Positions 56,026 to 64,000 of a stretch of DNA of 64,000 nucleotides are shown in pieces; the stretch's first letter is position 1, and each line of letters begins with the position of its first letter. The translations under genes were made by a program, and so were the position numbers. Under the pieces are notes generated by a model. It had not been told where the DNA came from and made no database searches. It was given only the letters and a program-made list of their open reading frames with translations. The stretch lies in assembly GCA_016717165.1 (NCBI GenBank), contig JADKGA010000004.1:124001-188000 (forward strand), read 5' to 3'. The stretch comes from Candidatus Lutibacillus vidarii. Its GTDB lineage: Bacteria > Actinomycetota > Actinomycetes > Actinomycetales > Dermatophilaceae.

Positions 56026-57213
56026 CTAGGCGGGGGCGGATGGCAGCTGAGGCTCCTCGAACCGGCCGTGGACGACGGTCCCGCCCCGGGGGCTCGACGT
56101 GATCGTCACCTTGCCGCCGGCCGCGCGCACGCGGTCGAGCATGCCCGTGACCCCGGAACCGGTCGGTGCCGAGGTGTCGAAGCCGGTTCCGTCGTCCGTA
56201 ACCGAGAACTCCAAGGGCACCGGGCCCCGCGCCTGGACGAGGATCTGGCTTCCCTGGGAGTGCTTGTCGGCGTTGTGCATCGCCTCAAGGCAGCTGAAGT
56301 AGACCGCCGACTCGACTTGCGCCGCGTAGCGGGACAGGTCGGTGACCTCGACGATGCACGGCAACGCGCAGCGACGGCCCGCGGCCGGCAGTGCTGCGGT
56401 GAGCCCGCGCTCCACGAGCAGCGGCGGGTAGATCCCGTGGGCCAGGTCGCGCAGCTCCTTGATCGCCTCATGCAGCTGGCCATGGATGGCCGAGAGAGCG
56501 GCGGCCGCGCCGCCTGGGTCCCTCTCGATGAGGCGGGTCACCCGGCCCAGCTCGACCGACATCGTGACCAGACGCTGCTGGGCTCCGTCGTGCAGGTCCC
56601 GCTCGATCGCTCGACGCGCCTCGTCCGAGGCGGCCGCGAGCCGGCGACGGGAGTCGGCGAGCTCGCGGGCCTGGCCCCTTAACCGGCTGACCTGCTGACC
56701 AAGTCCGAGGGTGAGGATGACGGCGACGACGATGGTGAAGGTGACGGCCAAGGCCCCCGCCGCTGGAGGGTCGGGTTCGAGCGCGTCCGCCATACCGTGG
56801 CGGTACTGACCCAGGTAGGCGACGACACCGGCGAGCAGGACCGTGCCCACCAGGCTGACCCGCAGGGCCAGCCCGCGGAGGAAGTCGAAGACGATGACCA
56901 CGGGAATGATGACGATGAGGATCGAGACCGGCACGATGAACGGGCTGACATAGGTCGCGCCCAGCGCCGCGAGCCAGCTCGACACCACCAGCGAGGCGGC
57001 GGCCATGTCGCTGCGGCCGGACCGGAGCATCTGCACGCCGCCGACCTGGACCAGGGCCGCGACGACGAGGATGACGAGGACCACCCACAGGTGCGCGCTG
57101 CGGAGCAGGGCGACCCCGAAGAGGGCGAGCACGACGACCGAGACGACGATCCCGGCGACATTGGCCAGCAGGTAGCGCCGCAGCCGTGAGGTGGCCTGGA
57201 GCTCCGGAGTCAT
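56026..57213 (-). CDS. NarL/DesK-type sensor histidine kinase
   Basis: A 395-residue kinase with five or six membrane helices (residues 15-175), a coiled linker, the HisKA_3 motif ERDLHDGAQQRLV (His near 214), LRDLAHGIYPPLL, and an ATPase domain with N-box EAMHNADKH, G1 DDGTGFD and G2 GSGVTGM. The gene overlaps the receiver-only response regulator gene by 4 bp, so they are a two-component pair. What the kinase senses cannot be told; the input is membrane-embedded, as in DesK-like sensors. Confidence 0.88.
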   Translation of the reverse strand: MTPELQATSRLRRYLLANVAGIVVSVVVLALFGVALLRSAHLWVVLVILVVAALVQVGGVQMLRSGRSDMAAASLVVSSWLAALGATYVSPFIVPVSILIVIIPVVIVFDFLRGLALRVSLVGTVLLAGVVAYLGQYRHGMADALEPDPPAAGALAVTFTIVVAVILTLGLGQQVSRLRGQARELADSRRRLAAASDEARRAIERDLHDGAQQRLVTMSVELGRVTRLIERDPGGAAAALSAIHGQLHEAIKELRDLAHGIYPPLLVERGLTAALPAAGRRCALPCIVEVTDLSRYAAQVESAVYFSCLEAMHNADKHSQGSQILVQARGPVPLEFSVTDDGTGFDTSAPTGSGVTGMLDRVRAAGGKVTITSSPRGGTVVHGRFEEPQLPSAPA

Positions 57214-57605
57214 GGCGCGGTGCGGCGCCGGCACAGTCCGGCCACGGCCTGCTGGAGCGTGGCCGGGGCGAGGTCCTCCTTCGCGAGGAAGCCGATGCCC
57301 TGACCGAGGACCTCCGCGGGGACGTCGTCCCGGCTGAAGGCGGAGACGAGGACAACGACGACCTCCGGCCGTTCCCGCCGCAGCACCGTGGCCACGTCGA
57401 GGGAGTCCGCGTCCGGCATCCGCACGTCGAGGAGGACCACGTCGGGGGAGAGCCGCGCGACCAACCCCTGGACACCGGAGCAACTGTCGCTCTCCCCGCA
57501 CATCTCGAAACCCGCCGTCTCGGCGACGACGGCGGCCGCCGCAGCACGGAAGGCGTCCTGGTCGTCGACGACGAGGACGCGGCAGGGTTCGGTGGCGGCA
57601 GCCAT
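57210..57605 (-). CDS. Receiver-only response regulator
   Basis: A 131-residue protein that is only a receiver: VLVVDDQDAFR, the phosphorylated Asp in VVLLDVRMPDA (about 57), VSAFSRDD and FLAKEDL with the conserved Lys. It lacks a DNA-binding domain, so it must act through partner proteins or be a phosphate sink for the coupled kinase. It overlaps the kinase gene by 4 bp (ATGA) and lies 19 bp downstream of the full response regulator gene, in the same direction. Confidence 0.85.
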   Translation of the reverse strand: MAAATEPCRVLVVDDQDAFRAAAAAVVAETAGFEMCGESDSCSGVQGLVARLSPDVVLLDVRMPDADSLDVATVLRRERPEVVVVLVSAFSRDDVPAEVLGQGIGFLAKEDLAPATLQQAVAGLCRRRTAP

Positions 57606-57624
57606 GAGAACGATCGTCCCAGGA

Positions 57625-58314
57625 TCAGCCCAGGGTGCCGATGGTGCCGCCACCACTGTTGCCCAGGTACATGAGGACAGCGGCGACCCGACGATGGGTC
57701 TGTTCCCCGACCGGCATGTCGAGCTTGGCGAAAATCGCGTTGATGTGCTTCTCAACTGCTCGCGGGGTCACGTGCAGCCGGGCCGCGATGCCCCCGTTCG
57801 ACGCACCGGTGGCGACCAGGCCCAGCACCTCGGTCTCCCGCGCGGTCAGCCGGCTCAGCGGGGTCGCGGCGCGCAGCCGGGCGGACATGAGCCCGTCGAC
57901 GACCTCGGGGTCGATCGACGAGCCTCCGGCGGCCACGCTGTGCAGGGCCGCGACGAGCTGGTCGACATCGGCGACCCGCTCCTTGAGCAGGTAGCCGCGG
58001 CCATGGCTGCCGTCAGCCATCAGGGTCAGGGCCAGCTCGGGGTCGGCGTACTGGGAGAGCACCACGACCCCGAGGCCGGGGTGGGTGCGGCGGAGCTCGG
58101 CCGCGGCGCGGATGCCCTCGTCCGAGTGTGACGGCGGCATCCGGATATCGGTGACGACCACGTCGGGGGTCTCCCGGGCCACCTCGGCGAGGAGTCCGTG
58201 GAGGCTGTCGGCGGTGCGAACCGAGCCGACTGACGGGTGTTCGGCCAGCAGCGTCGTCAGACCCTGCCGGAGCAGGAGGTTGTCCTCGGCGAGCAGGACG
58301 TGCAACGGCGCCAC
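57625..58314 (-). CDS. NarL/LuxR-type response regulator
   Basis: A 229-residue regulator. The receiver has LLAEDNLLLRQGL, the Asp in VVVTDIRMPP (about 55), and YLLKERVAD (Lys). The output domain has LTARETEVLGLVATGASNGGIAARLHVTPRAVEKHINAIFAKL (key parts LTARETEVL and TPRAVEKHINAIFAKL), a standard LuxR helix-turn-helix. The GTG at 58314 is the best start. It diverges from the large fused kinase gene and sits upstream of the receiver-only regulator and the HK genes, so the three may form one operon. Confidence 0.9.
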   Translation of the reverse strand: MAPLHVLLAEDNLLLRQGLTTLLAEHPSVGSVRTADSLHGLLAEVARETPDVVVTDIRMPPSHSDEGIRAAAELRRTHPGLGVVVLSQYADPELALTLMADGSHGRGYLLKERVADVDQLVAALHSVAAGGSSIDPEVVDGLMSARLRAATPLSRLTARETEVLGLVATGASNGGIAARLHVTPRAVEKHINAIFAKLDMPVGEQTHRRVAAVLMYLGNSGGGTIGTLG

Positions 58315-58353
58315 CCCACCATGCTAGGCACGTGGTCACGCCAGCGCGGGCGG

Positions 58354-58393
58354 ATCGGTCAACTCACCGCCGCATCGGTCAACTCCCCGCCGC
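58354..58393. repeat. 20-bp tandem direct repeat in divergent promoter
   Basis: Two adjacent copies of ATCGGTCAACTCMCCGCCGC (M = A or C), starting at 58354 and 58374, differ at one base. The 20-bp period is about two helical turns, suitable for side-by-side regulator binding. They lie between the response-regulator and fused-kinase genes. Confidence 0.75.
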
Positions 58394-58440
58394 TCGGCTC
58401 GAGTGGCGGGGGCGCCACCCCCTTCGTATCGTGACCAGGC

Positions 58441-60648
58441 GTGGACCCCCACGTCGCCACCGTGCGCCAGGCGGCGTACCGGGCGGCGGCGGGGCTCGGC
58501 GTGGCCACCCTGGCGGTGACAGTGGCCGACCTCCTCCGGTTCCCCTCGGCCTACCGCCCCGGGGTCGGCATGACGGCCGCCCTGGCGATCGGGGTGGTCC
58601 TGCTGGCGGCGATCCGCGAGGGCCTGAGGCCGCACCCTTCGCCGCGGCCCTTGGCCGTCTTCGTCGTGGCCTCCTATCTCCTGCTCCTCGCCCATCCCCT
58701 CCTCGTCCTCGACCCGCCCCGTTATCCCCCGCTCCTCCATGTGCTCGGCGGCGGGATGTGCGTCACGGCGATCGCCTTTTCGGTCCGGGTCGGCGCGGTG
58801 GGCGCGGTGGCCTTCTCCCTGGTGTCCTGGTGGCTCCGTATGCCGGTGCTCGGTCCCTGGTCCGCAGCGACCGAGGCAAGCCTGCTCGCCCTCAGCGGCG
58901 CCATCTCGACGGCGACGATCTACGTCCTCGTCCGGGCGACCGCCCAGGTCACTACGGCTGTCGAGGCGGAGTGGACCTCCCGGGAGCGGGCCACGCGGGC
59001 GGCCCGCCGGGGCCTGGAGCGGGTGCGCTGGGACGGCCTCACCCACGACAAGGTCCTCGGCGCGCTCCTCCTCGCCGGCCGGACCCGGGGCGGCGCGGTC
59101 CCCGAAGCGGCCGGCGACCTGGCCCGCGAGGCGCTCGCCGCGATGGCGGAGCCGGAGCGGGCCCCGGGGCGCAGACCGGCCGAGCCGGCGGTCCTGCGCT
59201 GGCGTCGGCACGCGGGCCGGCTCGGACTTCGGGCCCACGTCGAGGTCGCCGAGACCGAGGTCGACCCCGAGGTGGCCGACGCCGTGGTCGACGTGGTGGC
59301 CGAGGCGCTGACCAATGTGGCCCGACACGGCGGGCCCGGACAGGCGTGGGTGTCCGGCACGATCGGCCCGCAGCGGGTCCAGGTCGTCGTCACGGACACC
59401 GGCCCGGGGTTCTCCTTCGACCGGGACCGCCGCCGCGCATCAGGGCTGGAGACGATGGTCCGGCGGATGCGGACGGTCGGTGGGACGGCCGAGCTGACCA
59501 GCCGGCCGGGGCGGGGCACCGTGGTGACGGTCCGCTGGTCGCCCGCCGCGCCGGACACCGCCGAGTCCTCCCGCACCGAGTGGACCCGGCGCACCTTCAC
59601 CCCCCTGCTCACCCTCGGCGCACTCGTCGTCATCCTCAATGTGGGGCTGGGCGCTGACCAGTGGCGCGGCTCGCGCTCGGTGGGGGTCGCCCTGGTCGGG
59701 ATCGCGGCGATCGTCGCCGTGACGGTGGGCGCGGGCCTGCTCCCGCCGACCTCGAGGCTGTTCGGGGTCACTGTGGTCGCCCTGGTCGTCACTGGGACCG
59801 TGCTGGCAGCGAATGCGGCCCCCGCAGCGCCGAGCGACTGGCGGTACTGGGGAGTCGGCGCGCTGACCCCGGCGCTCGGCGCGGTGGCCTTCCGCTGTCC
59901 GGGCCGGCACGGGGCGGCTGCCGCCGGTGCCCTGATGGGCCTGGTCGCCGTGACTGATGCCCTGCTCGGCCGTCCGTTCTGGGCGGTCCTCGCCGGGCCT
60001 GGGTCGGTCCTGGTGCTCACCGTGGTCGCGGGGTATCTCCTCCGCCTGGCGCTGGACCGATCCTGGACCCTGGTCGACCGGTCCGTCGCGGCGACCGGGG
60101 TGTGGCGGATGGCCACCGCCGCCGAGGGTGAGCGGGTCGCGGAGGCCATCCGGCGGGTCGAGGCGCTCGACGCGGCAGCGGGGGCTGCGCTGCGCCTGGT
60201 CGCAGACGCCACGGAGCTGACCAACGAGCAGGCCGAGGAGCTGCTCGTCGTCGAGTCGGCGGTCCGTGACGCGCTGACTGCGCCAGGGTTGCTCACTCCC
60301 GCGGTCCGCGAGGCCGTGCTCGCCGCCCGGCGTCGGGGTGCCCGGGTCGAGGTCCGCCGGACCATCGCAGGCGCCGGGGTCACTCCGGACCAGCCGCTGC
60401 CCGAGGCGGCCGTGGCCGCTTTCTCGGCCGCGGTGGGTGAGGCGCGCGCCGGGGATGCGGTGCGGCTCAGCTGGCGGCCCGCCGACACGAGGCTACCCGT
60501 CGTCCTCACGTATGTCGGCCAGGACGCCGACTCCGTGGCCACCCGGATCCGCCGGAGCCTCGGCGGGCTCGGATCAGGTGGGCCGGAGGTCTCGACCGAC
60601 GCCGACTCGGTCCTTGTCGAGATCCACGGCCCGGCCCCGGCCGGCTGA
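58441..60648 (+). CDS. Large membrane protein with internal histidine-kinase ATPase and second membrane block
   Basis: A 735-residue protein. Block 1: helices to about 175, a DHp-like helix with THDKVLGALLLAG (in place of the usual LHD motif), and an ATPase domain about 275-375 with AEALTNVARHG (N-box), TDTGPGFSFD (G1) and RASGLETM. Block 2: helices about 400-545, then an Ala-rich region (about 560-735) with helices and strands like a degenerate ATPase or partner domain, lacking the N and G boxes. Block 1 is typical of NarL-type kinases; block 2 looks like a duplicated but decayed kinase. The start is GTG. It diverges from the response-regulator gene, its probable partner. Confidence 0.7.
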   Translation: MDPHVATVRQAAYRAAAGLGVATLAVTVADLLRFPSAYRPGVGMTAALAIGVVLLAAIREGLRPHPSPRPLAVFVVASYLLLLAHPLLVLDPPRYPPLLHVLGGGMCVTAIAFSVRVGAVGAVAFSLVSWWLRMPVLGPWSAATEASLLALSGAISTATIYVLVRATAQVTTAVEAEWTSRERATRAARRGLERVRWDGLTHDKVLGALLLAGRTRGGAVPEAAGDLAREALAAMAEPERAPGRRPAEPAVLRWRRHAGRLGLRAHVEVAETEVDPEVADAVVDVVAEALTNVARHGGPGQAWVSGTIGPQRVQVVVTDTGPGFSFDRDRRRASGLETMVRRMRTVGGTAELTSRPGRGTVVTVRWSPAAPDTAESSRTEWTRRTFTPLLTLGALVVILNVGLGADQWRGSRSVGVALVGIAAIVAVTVGAGLLPPTSRLFGVTVVALVVTGTVLAANAAPAAPSDWRYWGVGALTPALGAVAFRCPGRHGAAAAGALMGLVAVTDALLGRPFWAVLAGPGSVLVLTVVAGYLLRLALDRSWTLVDRSVAATGVWRMATAAEGERVAEAIRRVEALDAAAGAALRLVADATELTNEQAEELLVVESAVRDALTAPGLLTPAVREAVLAARRRGARVEVRRTIAGAGVTPDQPLPEAAVAAFSAAVGEARAGDAVRLSWRPADTRLPVVLTYVGQDADSVATRIRRSLGGLGSGGPEVSTDADSVLVEIHGPAPAG

Positions 60649-60666
60649 CGCCACCAGGCCCGGGGG

Positions 60667-61767
60667 TCAGCGCTCGAGGATCGTCGTGCAGCGCCGCTCG
60701 AGGTGGTTCACCGCGGCCTGGAAGGAGCCGAACGCGGGGTTGGTCGTCTGCCCGTGGAAGAACCGGTAGTAGACCTGCTGGGCGATGACGGCGAGCCGGA
60801 AGAGTCCGAAGACCTCGTAGAACGCCCAGCCCACGGCGGGCAGCACCAGGCCACGGGCCTGAAGATATGTCGAGACCACCTCCGACCGCGTGAGCATCCC
60901 GTCGGCATTCGTCGGCTGCCGGCGGAAGGCCTGGAAGACCGGGTCGTCATCGGCCTGGACCCAGTAGGCCAGGGCGCTGCCGAGGTCCAGGAGGGGGTCA
61001 CCGACGGTGGCGAGCTCCCAGTCGAGGACGCCGACGATGCGGGTCGGGTCACCCTCCGCGAGAACCAGGTTGTCGAACCGGAAATCATTGTGAACAAGCA
61101 CCCGACCGACATCGGCGGGCTGGCTCGCCTCGAGCCAGGCCATGACCGGCTCGAAGGAGCCGACGTCCGGGGTCCGGGCCGCCCGATAGCGCGCCGACCA
61201 GCCCGCGACCTGCCGGCCGACATAGCCGTCCCCGCGACCCAGGTGGGCCAGGCCGGCCATCGTGACGTCGACATCGTGCAGCTGGACGAGGGTCTGCACC
61301 GCGCCCCGGCACAGCCGCTCGACGTCGCCGCGGGACAGGCCCAGCTCCGGGGGGATGTCGGTGCGCAGGATCGTCCCGACGACCCGCTCCATGACGTAGA
61401 AGGGCGCCCCGAGGACGTCCTCGTCCCGGCACAGTGCCACCATCGTCGGGACCGGCGGGAAGACCGGGGCGAGCGCCACCTGCAGGTCGTGCTCGCGGAC
61501 CATGTCGTGCGCACCCTTGGCCTTGGTGCCCACCGGAGGCCGCCGGAGGATGACGTCGCGGTCGGCATACCGCAGCAGGTAGGTGAGATTGGAGACCCCG
61601 CCGGTGAACTGCCGAACCTCCGGTATGCCGTTCAGCCCCCTCGGGTCCGCCGCTGCGCTGCGGAGCCAGGAGGCGACCCGCTCGACGTCGAAGGCGTCCT
61701 CGGCGCGGACCGCTCCCGCCCCGGGCACCGCGCCCGAGCCCGCGCCCGAGCCCGGCGTCGGGCTCAT
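60667..61767 (-). CDS. ACAD10/11-type phosphotransferase (aminoglycoside-kinase fold)
   Basis: A 366-residue kinase-like protein. After a Gly/Ala-rich start come RQFTGGVSNLTYLLRYADRDVILRRPP (N-lobe; key part GGVSNLTYLL), VMERVVGTIL in the hinge, VLVHNDFRFDNLVL (catalytic HxDxxxxN) and VLDWELATVGDP (metal-binding Asp). This is the family of the kinase part of ACAD10/ACAD11, which phosphorylates 4-hydroxyacyl-CoA. The gene overlaps the dehydrogenase gene by 4 bp, which keeps the kinase and dehydrogenase parts of ACAD11 as separate coupled proteins. The last Gly/Ala-rich residues of the N-terminus may be flexible. Confidence 0.85.
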   Translation of the reverse strand: MSPTPGSGAGSGAVPGAGAVRAEDAFDVERVASWLRSAAADPRGLNGIPEVRQFTGGVSNLTYLLRYADRDVILRRPPVGTKAKGAHDMVREHDLQVALAPVFPPVPTMVALCRDEDVLGAPFYVMERVVGTILRTDIPPELGLSRGDVERLCRGAVQTLVQLHDVDVTMAGLAHLGRGDGYVGRQVAGWSARYRAARTPDVGSFEPVMAWLEASQPADVGRVLVHNDFRFDNLVLAEGDPTRIVGVLDWELATVGDPLLDLGSALAYWVQADDDPVFQAFRRQPTNADGMLTRSEVVSTYLQARGLVLPAVGWAFYEVFGLFRLAVIAQQVYYRFFHGQTTNPAFGSFQAAVNHLERRCTTILER

Positions 61768-63029
61768 GCCGGACCGGGGCCGAGATAGGGCTTGAGCAGC
61801 TGGCGGGCCACGACCCCGAGGTGCACCTCGTCCGGGCCGTCGGCCAGGCGCAGCGCCCGGGCACCGGCGTACATGGCCGCGAGCGGGGTGTCCTCGCTCA
61901 TCCCTGCCCCACCGTGGAGCTGGATCGCGAGGTCGACGACCTCGCAGGCCATCTGCGGGACGGCCGCCTTGATCTGGCTGACCTCGCTGCGGGCGCCGGC
62001 CGCACCGGCGGTGTCGAGCAGCCAGGCGGCGTGCAGGACGAGGAGACGGGCCGAGCTGATCGCGATCCTGGCGCGGGCCAGCCGTTCCCGGTTGCCGCCG
62101 AGGTTGGCCAGCGGCTTGCCGAAGGCGACCCGGGTGGTGGCCCGACGGCAGGCCAGGTCGAGCGCCTCCTCGGCCAGGCCGATGAGGCGCATGCAGTGGT
62201 GGACCCGGCCGGGCCCGAGCCGGCCCTGGGCGATCTCGAAGGCCCGCCCCGGCCCGGCGATGACCTGGTCGAGCGGGACCCGGACGTCGGTGAGGCTGAC
62301 CTCTCCGTGCCCGAGCGGCTCGTCCCACTGGCCGAGGGCCGGCATACAGCGGACGATCTCGACACCCGGAGCGTCCAGCGGGACGAGGACCATCGAGTGC
62401 TGGCAGTGCTTCGGGGCGGTCGAGTCGGTCAGCCCCATGAAGATGCCGACCGCGCAGTCCGGGTGCCCCACCCCCGTCGACCACCACTTCCGGCCGTCGA
62501 GGACGACTTGGTCACCGTCGACCCGCGCGGTGGCCTCCATCGTCGTCGCATCAGAGGAGGCGACGCCCGGCTCGGTCATGAGGAAGGCACTGCGGATCCG
62601 GGCGTCGAGGAGCGGGTCGAGCCAGCGGTCCCGCTGCTGCGCCGAGCCGTACTTGAGCAGGACCTCCATGTTCCCGGTGTCCGGGGCATTGCAGTTGAAG
62701 ACCAGCGGGGCCAGCGGCGAGCGGCCCATCTCCTCGGCCACGGGCGCATAGTCGAGGTTGCTCAGCCCGGTGCCGCCATCAGTGCCGTACCTGGCGGCAT
62801 ACGGGCCTTCGTGCCCGGCCGGGAGGAAGAGGTTCCACAGCCCCTGGGCCCGAGCCACGGCCTGGAGCTCGGCGATGACCGGGTGCGGTTGCCAGGGGTC
62901 CTCACCTGCGGCTCGACGGCGGAGGAGGTCCGCGGTGACCACCTGCTCGGCGGGACGGATCCGGGTGTCGACGAACTCACGCACGCGAGCGGTGAGCTCG
63001 GCCGCCCGCGGACTCGGGGCGAAGTCCAT
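61764..63029 (-). CDS. ACAD10/11-type acyl-CoA dehydrogenase
   Basis: A 421-residue acyl-CoA dehydrogenase with an N-terminal helical domain, FLMTEPGVASSDATTM and GRKWWSTGVGHPD in the middle, and HGGAGMSEDTPLAAMYAGARALRLADGPDEVHLGVV (key parts HGGAGMSEDTPL and DGPDEVH) at the C-terminus. The DGPDEVH end is typical of ACAD10/11-like enzymes. With the phosphotransferase directly coupled, it may convert phosphorylated 4-hydroxyacyl-CoA to an enoyl-CoA. It could instead act in ordinary fatty-acid breakdown. Confidence 0.88.
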   Translation of the reverse strand: MDFAPSPRAAELTARVREFVDTRIRPAEQVVTADLLRRRAAGEDPWQPHPVIAELQAVARAQGLWNLFLPAGHEGPYAARYGTDGGTGLSNLDYAPVAEEMGRSPLAPLVFNCNAPDTGNMEVLLKYGSAQQRDRWLDPLLDARIRSAFLMTEPGVASSDATTMEATARVDGDQVVLDGRKWWSTGVGHPDCAVGIFMGLTDSTAPKHCQHSMVLVPLDAPGVEIVRCMPALGQWDEPLGHGEVSLTDVRVPLDQVIAGPGRAFEIAQGRLGPGRVHHCMRLIGLAEEALDLACRRATTRVAFGKPLANLGGNRERLARARIAISSARLLVLHAAWLLDTAGAAGARSEVSQIKAAVPQMACEVVDLAIQLHGGAGMSEDTPLAAMYAGARALRLADGPDEVHLGVVARQLLKPYLGPGPA

Positions 63030-63128
63030 GATGGTGACTCTAGCCCGGCGCAGCGGTGCGGTCAGGCCCGGCCGCGCCTATCCTGACGGGGTGACCCGAC
63101 ACTGGTGTCGCGATAAGGAAAGGGACCC

Positions 63129-63662
63129 GTGGACGTCGAAGGGCTCCTGCTGGCCGTCGACCGCGTCGCGGGCGGACGCTGGGCGGCATACCGGGTCGAC
63201 GAGGTGGGGCGGACCGGCGAACCGGTGCTCCGCGGGTTCCGACAGGTCACCCTCCTGCTCGCGGTCATCCTCGGCTTCGCGGTGGGTGCAGTCGCCGGTG
63301 CTGCCCTGCTCCACGAGCAGGGCAACGACCTCGCGACCGTCGTCTGGGGCCGCCTCGTCGTCATCCTCGGGCTGACCGTCTCGCTGTTCTACTTCCTCTC
63401 CCGGGCCCGTCGCGGGTGGTGGTGGGCTTACTCCCGGCTACGGCTGTTCAGCCTCGTCTTCCCCGTCGTCGCCGTGACGACCTGCGCGATCCCGGGGCTG
63501 TACCCCGAGTGGATGGTCATCGAGCAGCTGGCGGTGGCGGCCGTTCTCCTGCTCGTCGCCGTCGTGCTCACCTCACCCGGCGTCGCCACGGTGTATGCGC
63601 GGCCGCAGCGCCGCCCCGGGGCGGCGGACCCTGCGGGCGCCGCGGCGCCGCCCCCGGCGTGA
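63129..63662 (+). CDS. Small integral membrane protein of unknown function
   Basis: A 177-residue protein with four hydrophobic segments (about 40-60, 72-92, 102-122 and 130-150) and a Pro/Ala-rich C-terminal tail. The N-terminal 35 residues are polar. I recognise no family. GTG at 63129 is preceded by GGAAAGGGA, a good ribosome binding site. It lies between the dehydrogenase gene (divergent) and the PucR gene (convergent). Confidence 0.65.
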   Translation: MDVEGLLLAVDRVAGGRWAAYRVDEVGRTGEPVLRGFRQVTLLLAVILGFAVGAVAGAALLHEQGNDLATVVWGRLVVILGLTVSLFYFLSRARRGWWWAYSRLRLFSLVFPVVAVTTCAIPGLYPEWMVIEQLAVAAVLLLVAVVLTSPGVATVYARPQRRPGAADPAGAAAPPPA

Positions 63663-63679
63663 GGTCCGACGCGCCGCGG

Positions 63680-64000
63680 TCAGTGCCGGCCGTGGTTGCC
63701 GACGAGCGCCCGCAGCTGGAGGGCAACGAGAATATCGGTGCTCCGGCCGAGAAGTCCGTCGGTGTGTGACGGCAGCCGGTCGAGCGCTCTGGTGACGCGG
63801 TAGCGCACGGTGTTGCGGTGGAGGGTGAGGCGCTCGGCCGTCCGGACATAGCTGCTGCCCGAGGTGAGGAAGACCCGCAGCGTCTCGCGGAGCTCCGCGA
63901 GGGCGGGGTCTGGGCCGTCGAGATCACCGAGGACGTCCCGGACCCACTGGTCGGCGGCGACCGGATCGCGCCGCAGCAGCGAGGCGATCGCGACCCCCTC
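63680..64000 (-). CDS. PucR-family transcriptional regulator, C-terminal part (truncated)
   Basis: The minus strand reads open from the window end to TGA at 63682-63680, giving 106 residues. The end contains ELRETLRVFLTSGSSYVRTAERL, then LHRNTVRYRVTRALDRL, the PucR C-terminal HTH (HxNTVxYR). PucR regulators usually control catabolic genes such as purine degradation. The N-terminal sensor lies outside the window. Confidence 0.85.
   Translation of the reverse strand, partial: EGVAIASLLRRDPVAADQWVRDVLGDLDGPDPALAELRETLRVFLTSGSSYVRTAERLTLHRNTVRYRVTRALDRLPSHTDGLLGRSTDILVALQLRALVGNHGRH

Overview
The window is high-GC DNA with dense, mostly short-gapped genes and frequent 4-bp ATGA/GTGA overlaps. 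The gene content points to Actinomycetota, most likely a Micrococcales / Intrasporangiaceae-like organism: an F420-dependent (LLM) oxidoreductase, a mycothiol-type PIG-L deacetylase, an EtfD-type ETF:quinone oxidoreductase, a PucR regulator and many GTG or apparently leaderless starts. No tRNA, rRNA, CRISPR array, transposase or phage gene was seen.

Layout. 1-2570: the end of a gpsA-like gene, a SRPBCC protein, a HAD phosphatase and a phosphopantetheinyl transferase. 2635-23427: a leftward cluster etfB-etfA-etfD-acyl-CoA dehydrogenase-megasynthase-carboxylase. 23869-25498: a RibD-type reductase and an LLM oxidoreductase. 25627-29667: a membrane flavin/Fe-S redox module (ferredoxin, NuoF-like protein, ferric-reductase-like protein, ApbE-like protein, two small exported proteins). 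29758-34505: SulP transporter, PIG-L deacetylase, two alpha/beta hydrolases. 34520-39725: a DUF2889 protein and a complete PotABCD-like ABC transporter. 39743-46396: NAD(P)-binding protein, HExxH protein, MFS transporter, META lipoprotein, SDR, hydrolase. 46406-51330: YciO, glycerate kinase, 2-hydroxyacid dehydrogenase, aminotransferase, phosphatidylcholine-synthase-like enzyme. 51583-60648: regulators, including a tandem pair of paralogous HTH proteins and several two-component proteins. 60667-64000: an ACAD10/11-like kinase + dehydrogenase pair, a membrane protein and a truncated PucR regulator.

The main discovery candidate is the 21-kb leftward cluster. It encodes a 3151-residue synthase (KS-AT-KS-six ACPs-KR-DH), an 1802-residue eukaryote-like fused acyl-CoA carboxylase, a long acyl-CoA dehydrogenase and the complete ETF-to-quinone electron chain. 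A phosphopantetheinyl transferase gene converges on its end. Three things are odd: the biotin carboxylase domain of the carboxylase has lost its glycine-rich loop and catalytic residues; all six ACP repeats carry Thr where the phosphopantetheine Ser is expected; and no ER, thioesterase or release domain is visible. I infer a lipid- or polyketide-like product made from malonyl units with dehydrogenation linked to the respiratory chain; the product itself cannot be read from sequence.

At DNA level, GTATG/CATAC (especially GTATGCC/GGCATAC) recurs in all frames, on both strands and between genes, and forces otherwise rare codons. Two copies of a long inverted repeat (2582-2622 and 35525-35595) share an 18-nt arm; the second carries DnaA-box sequences in its outer arms.
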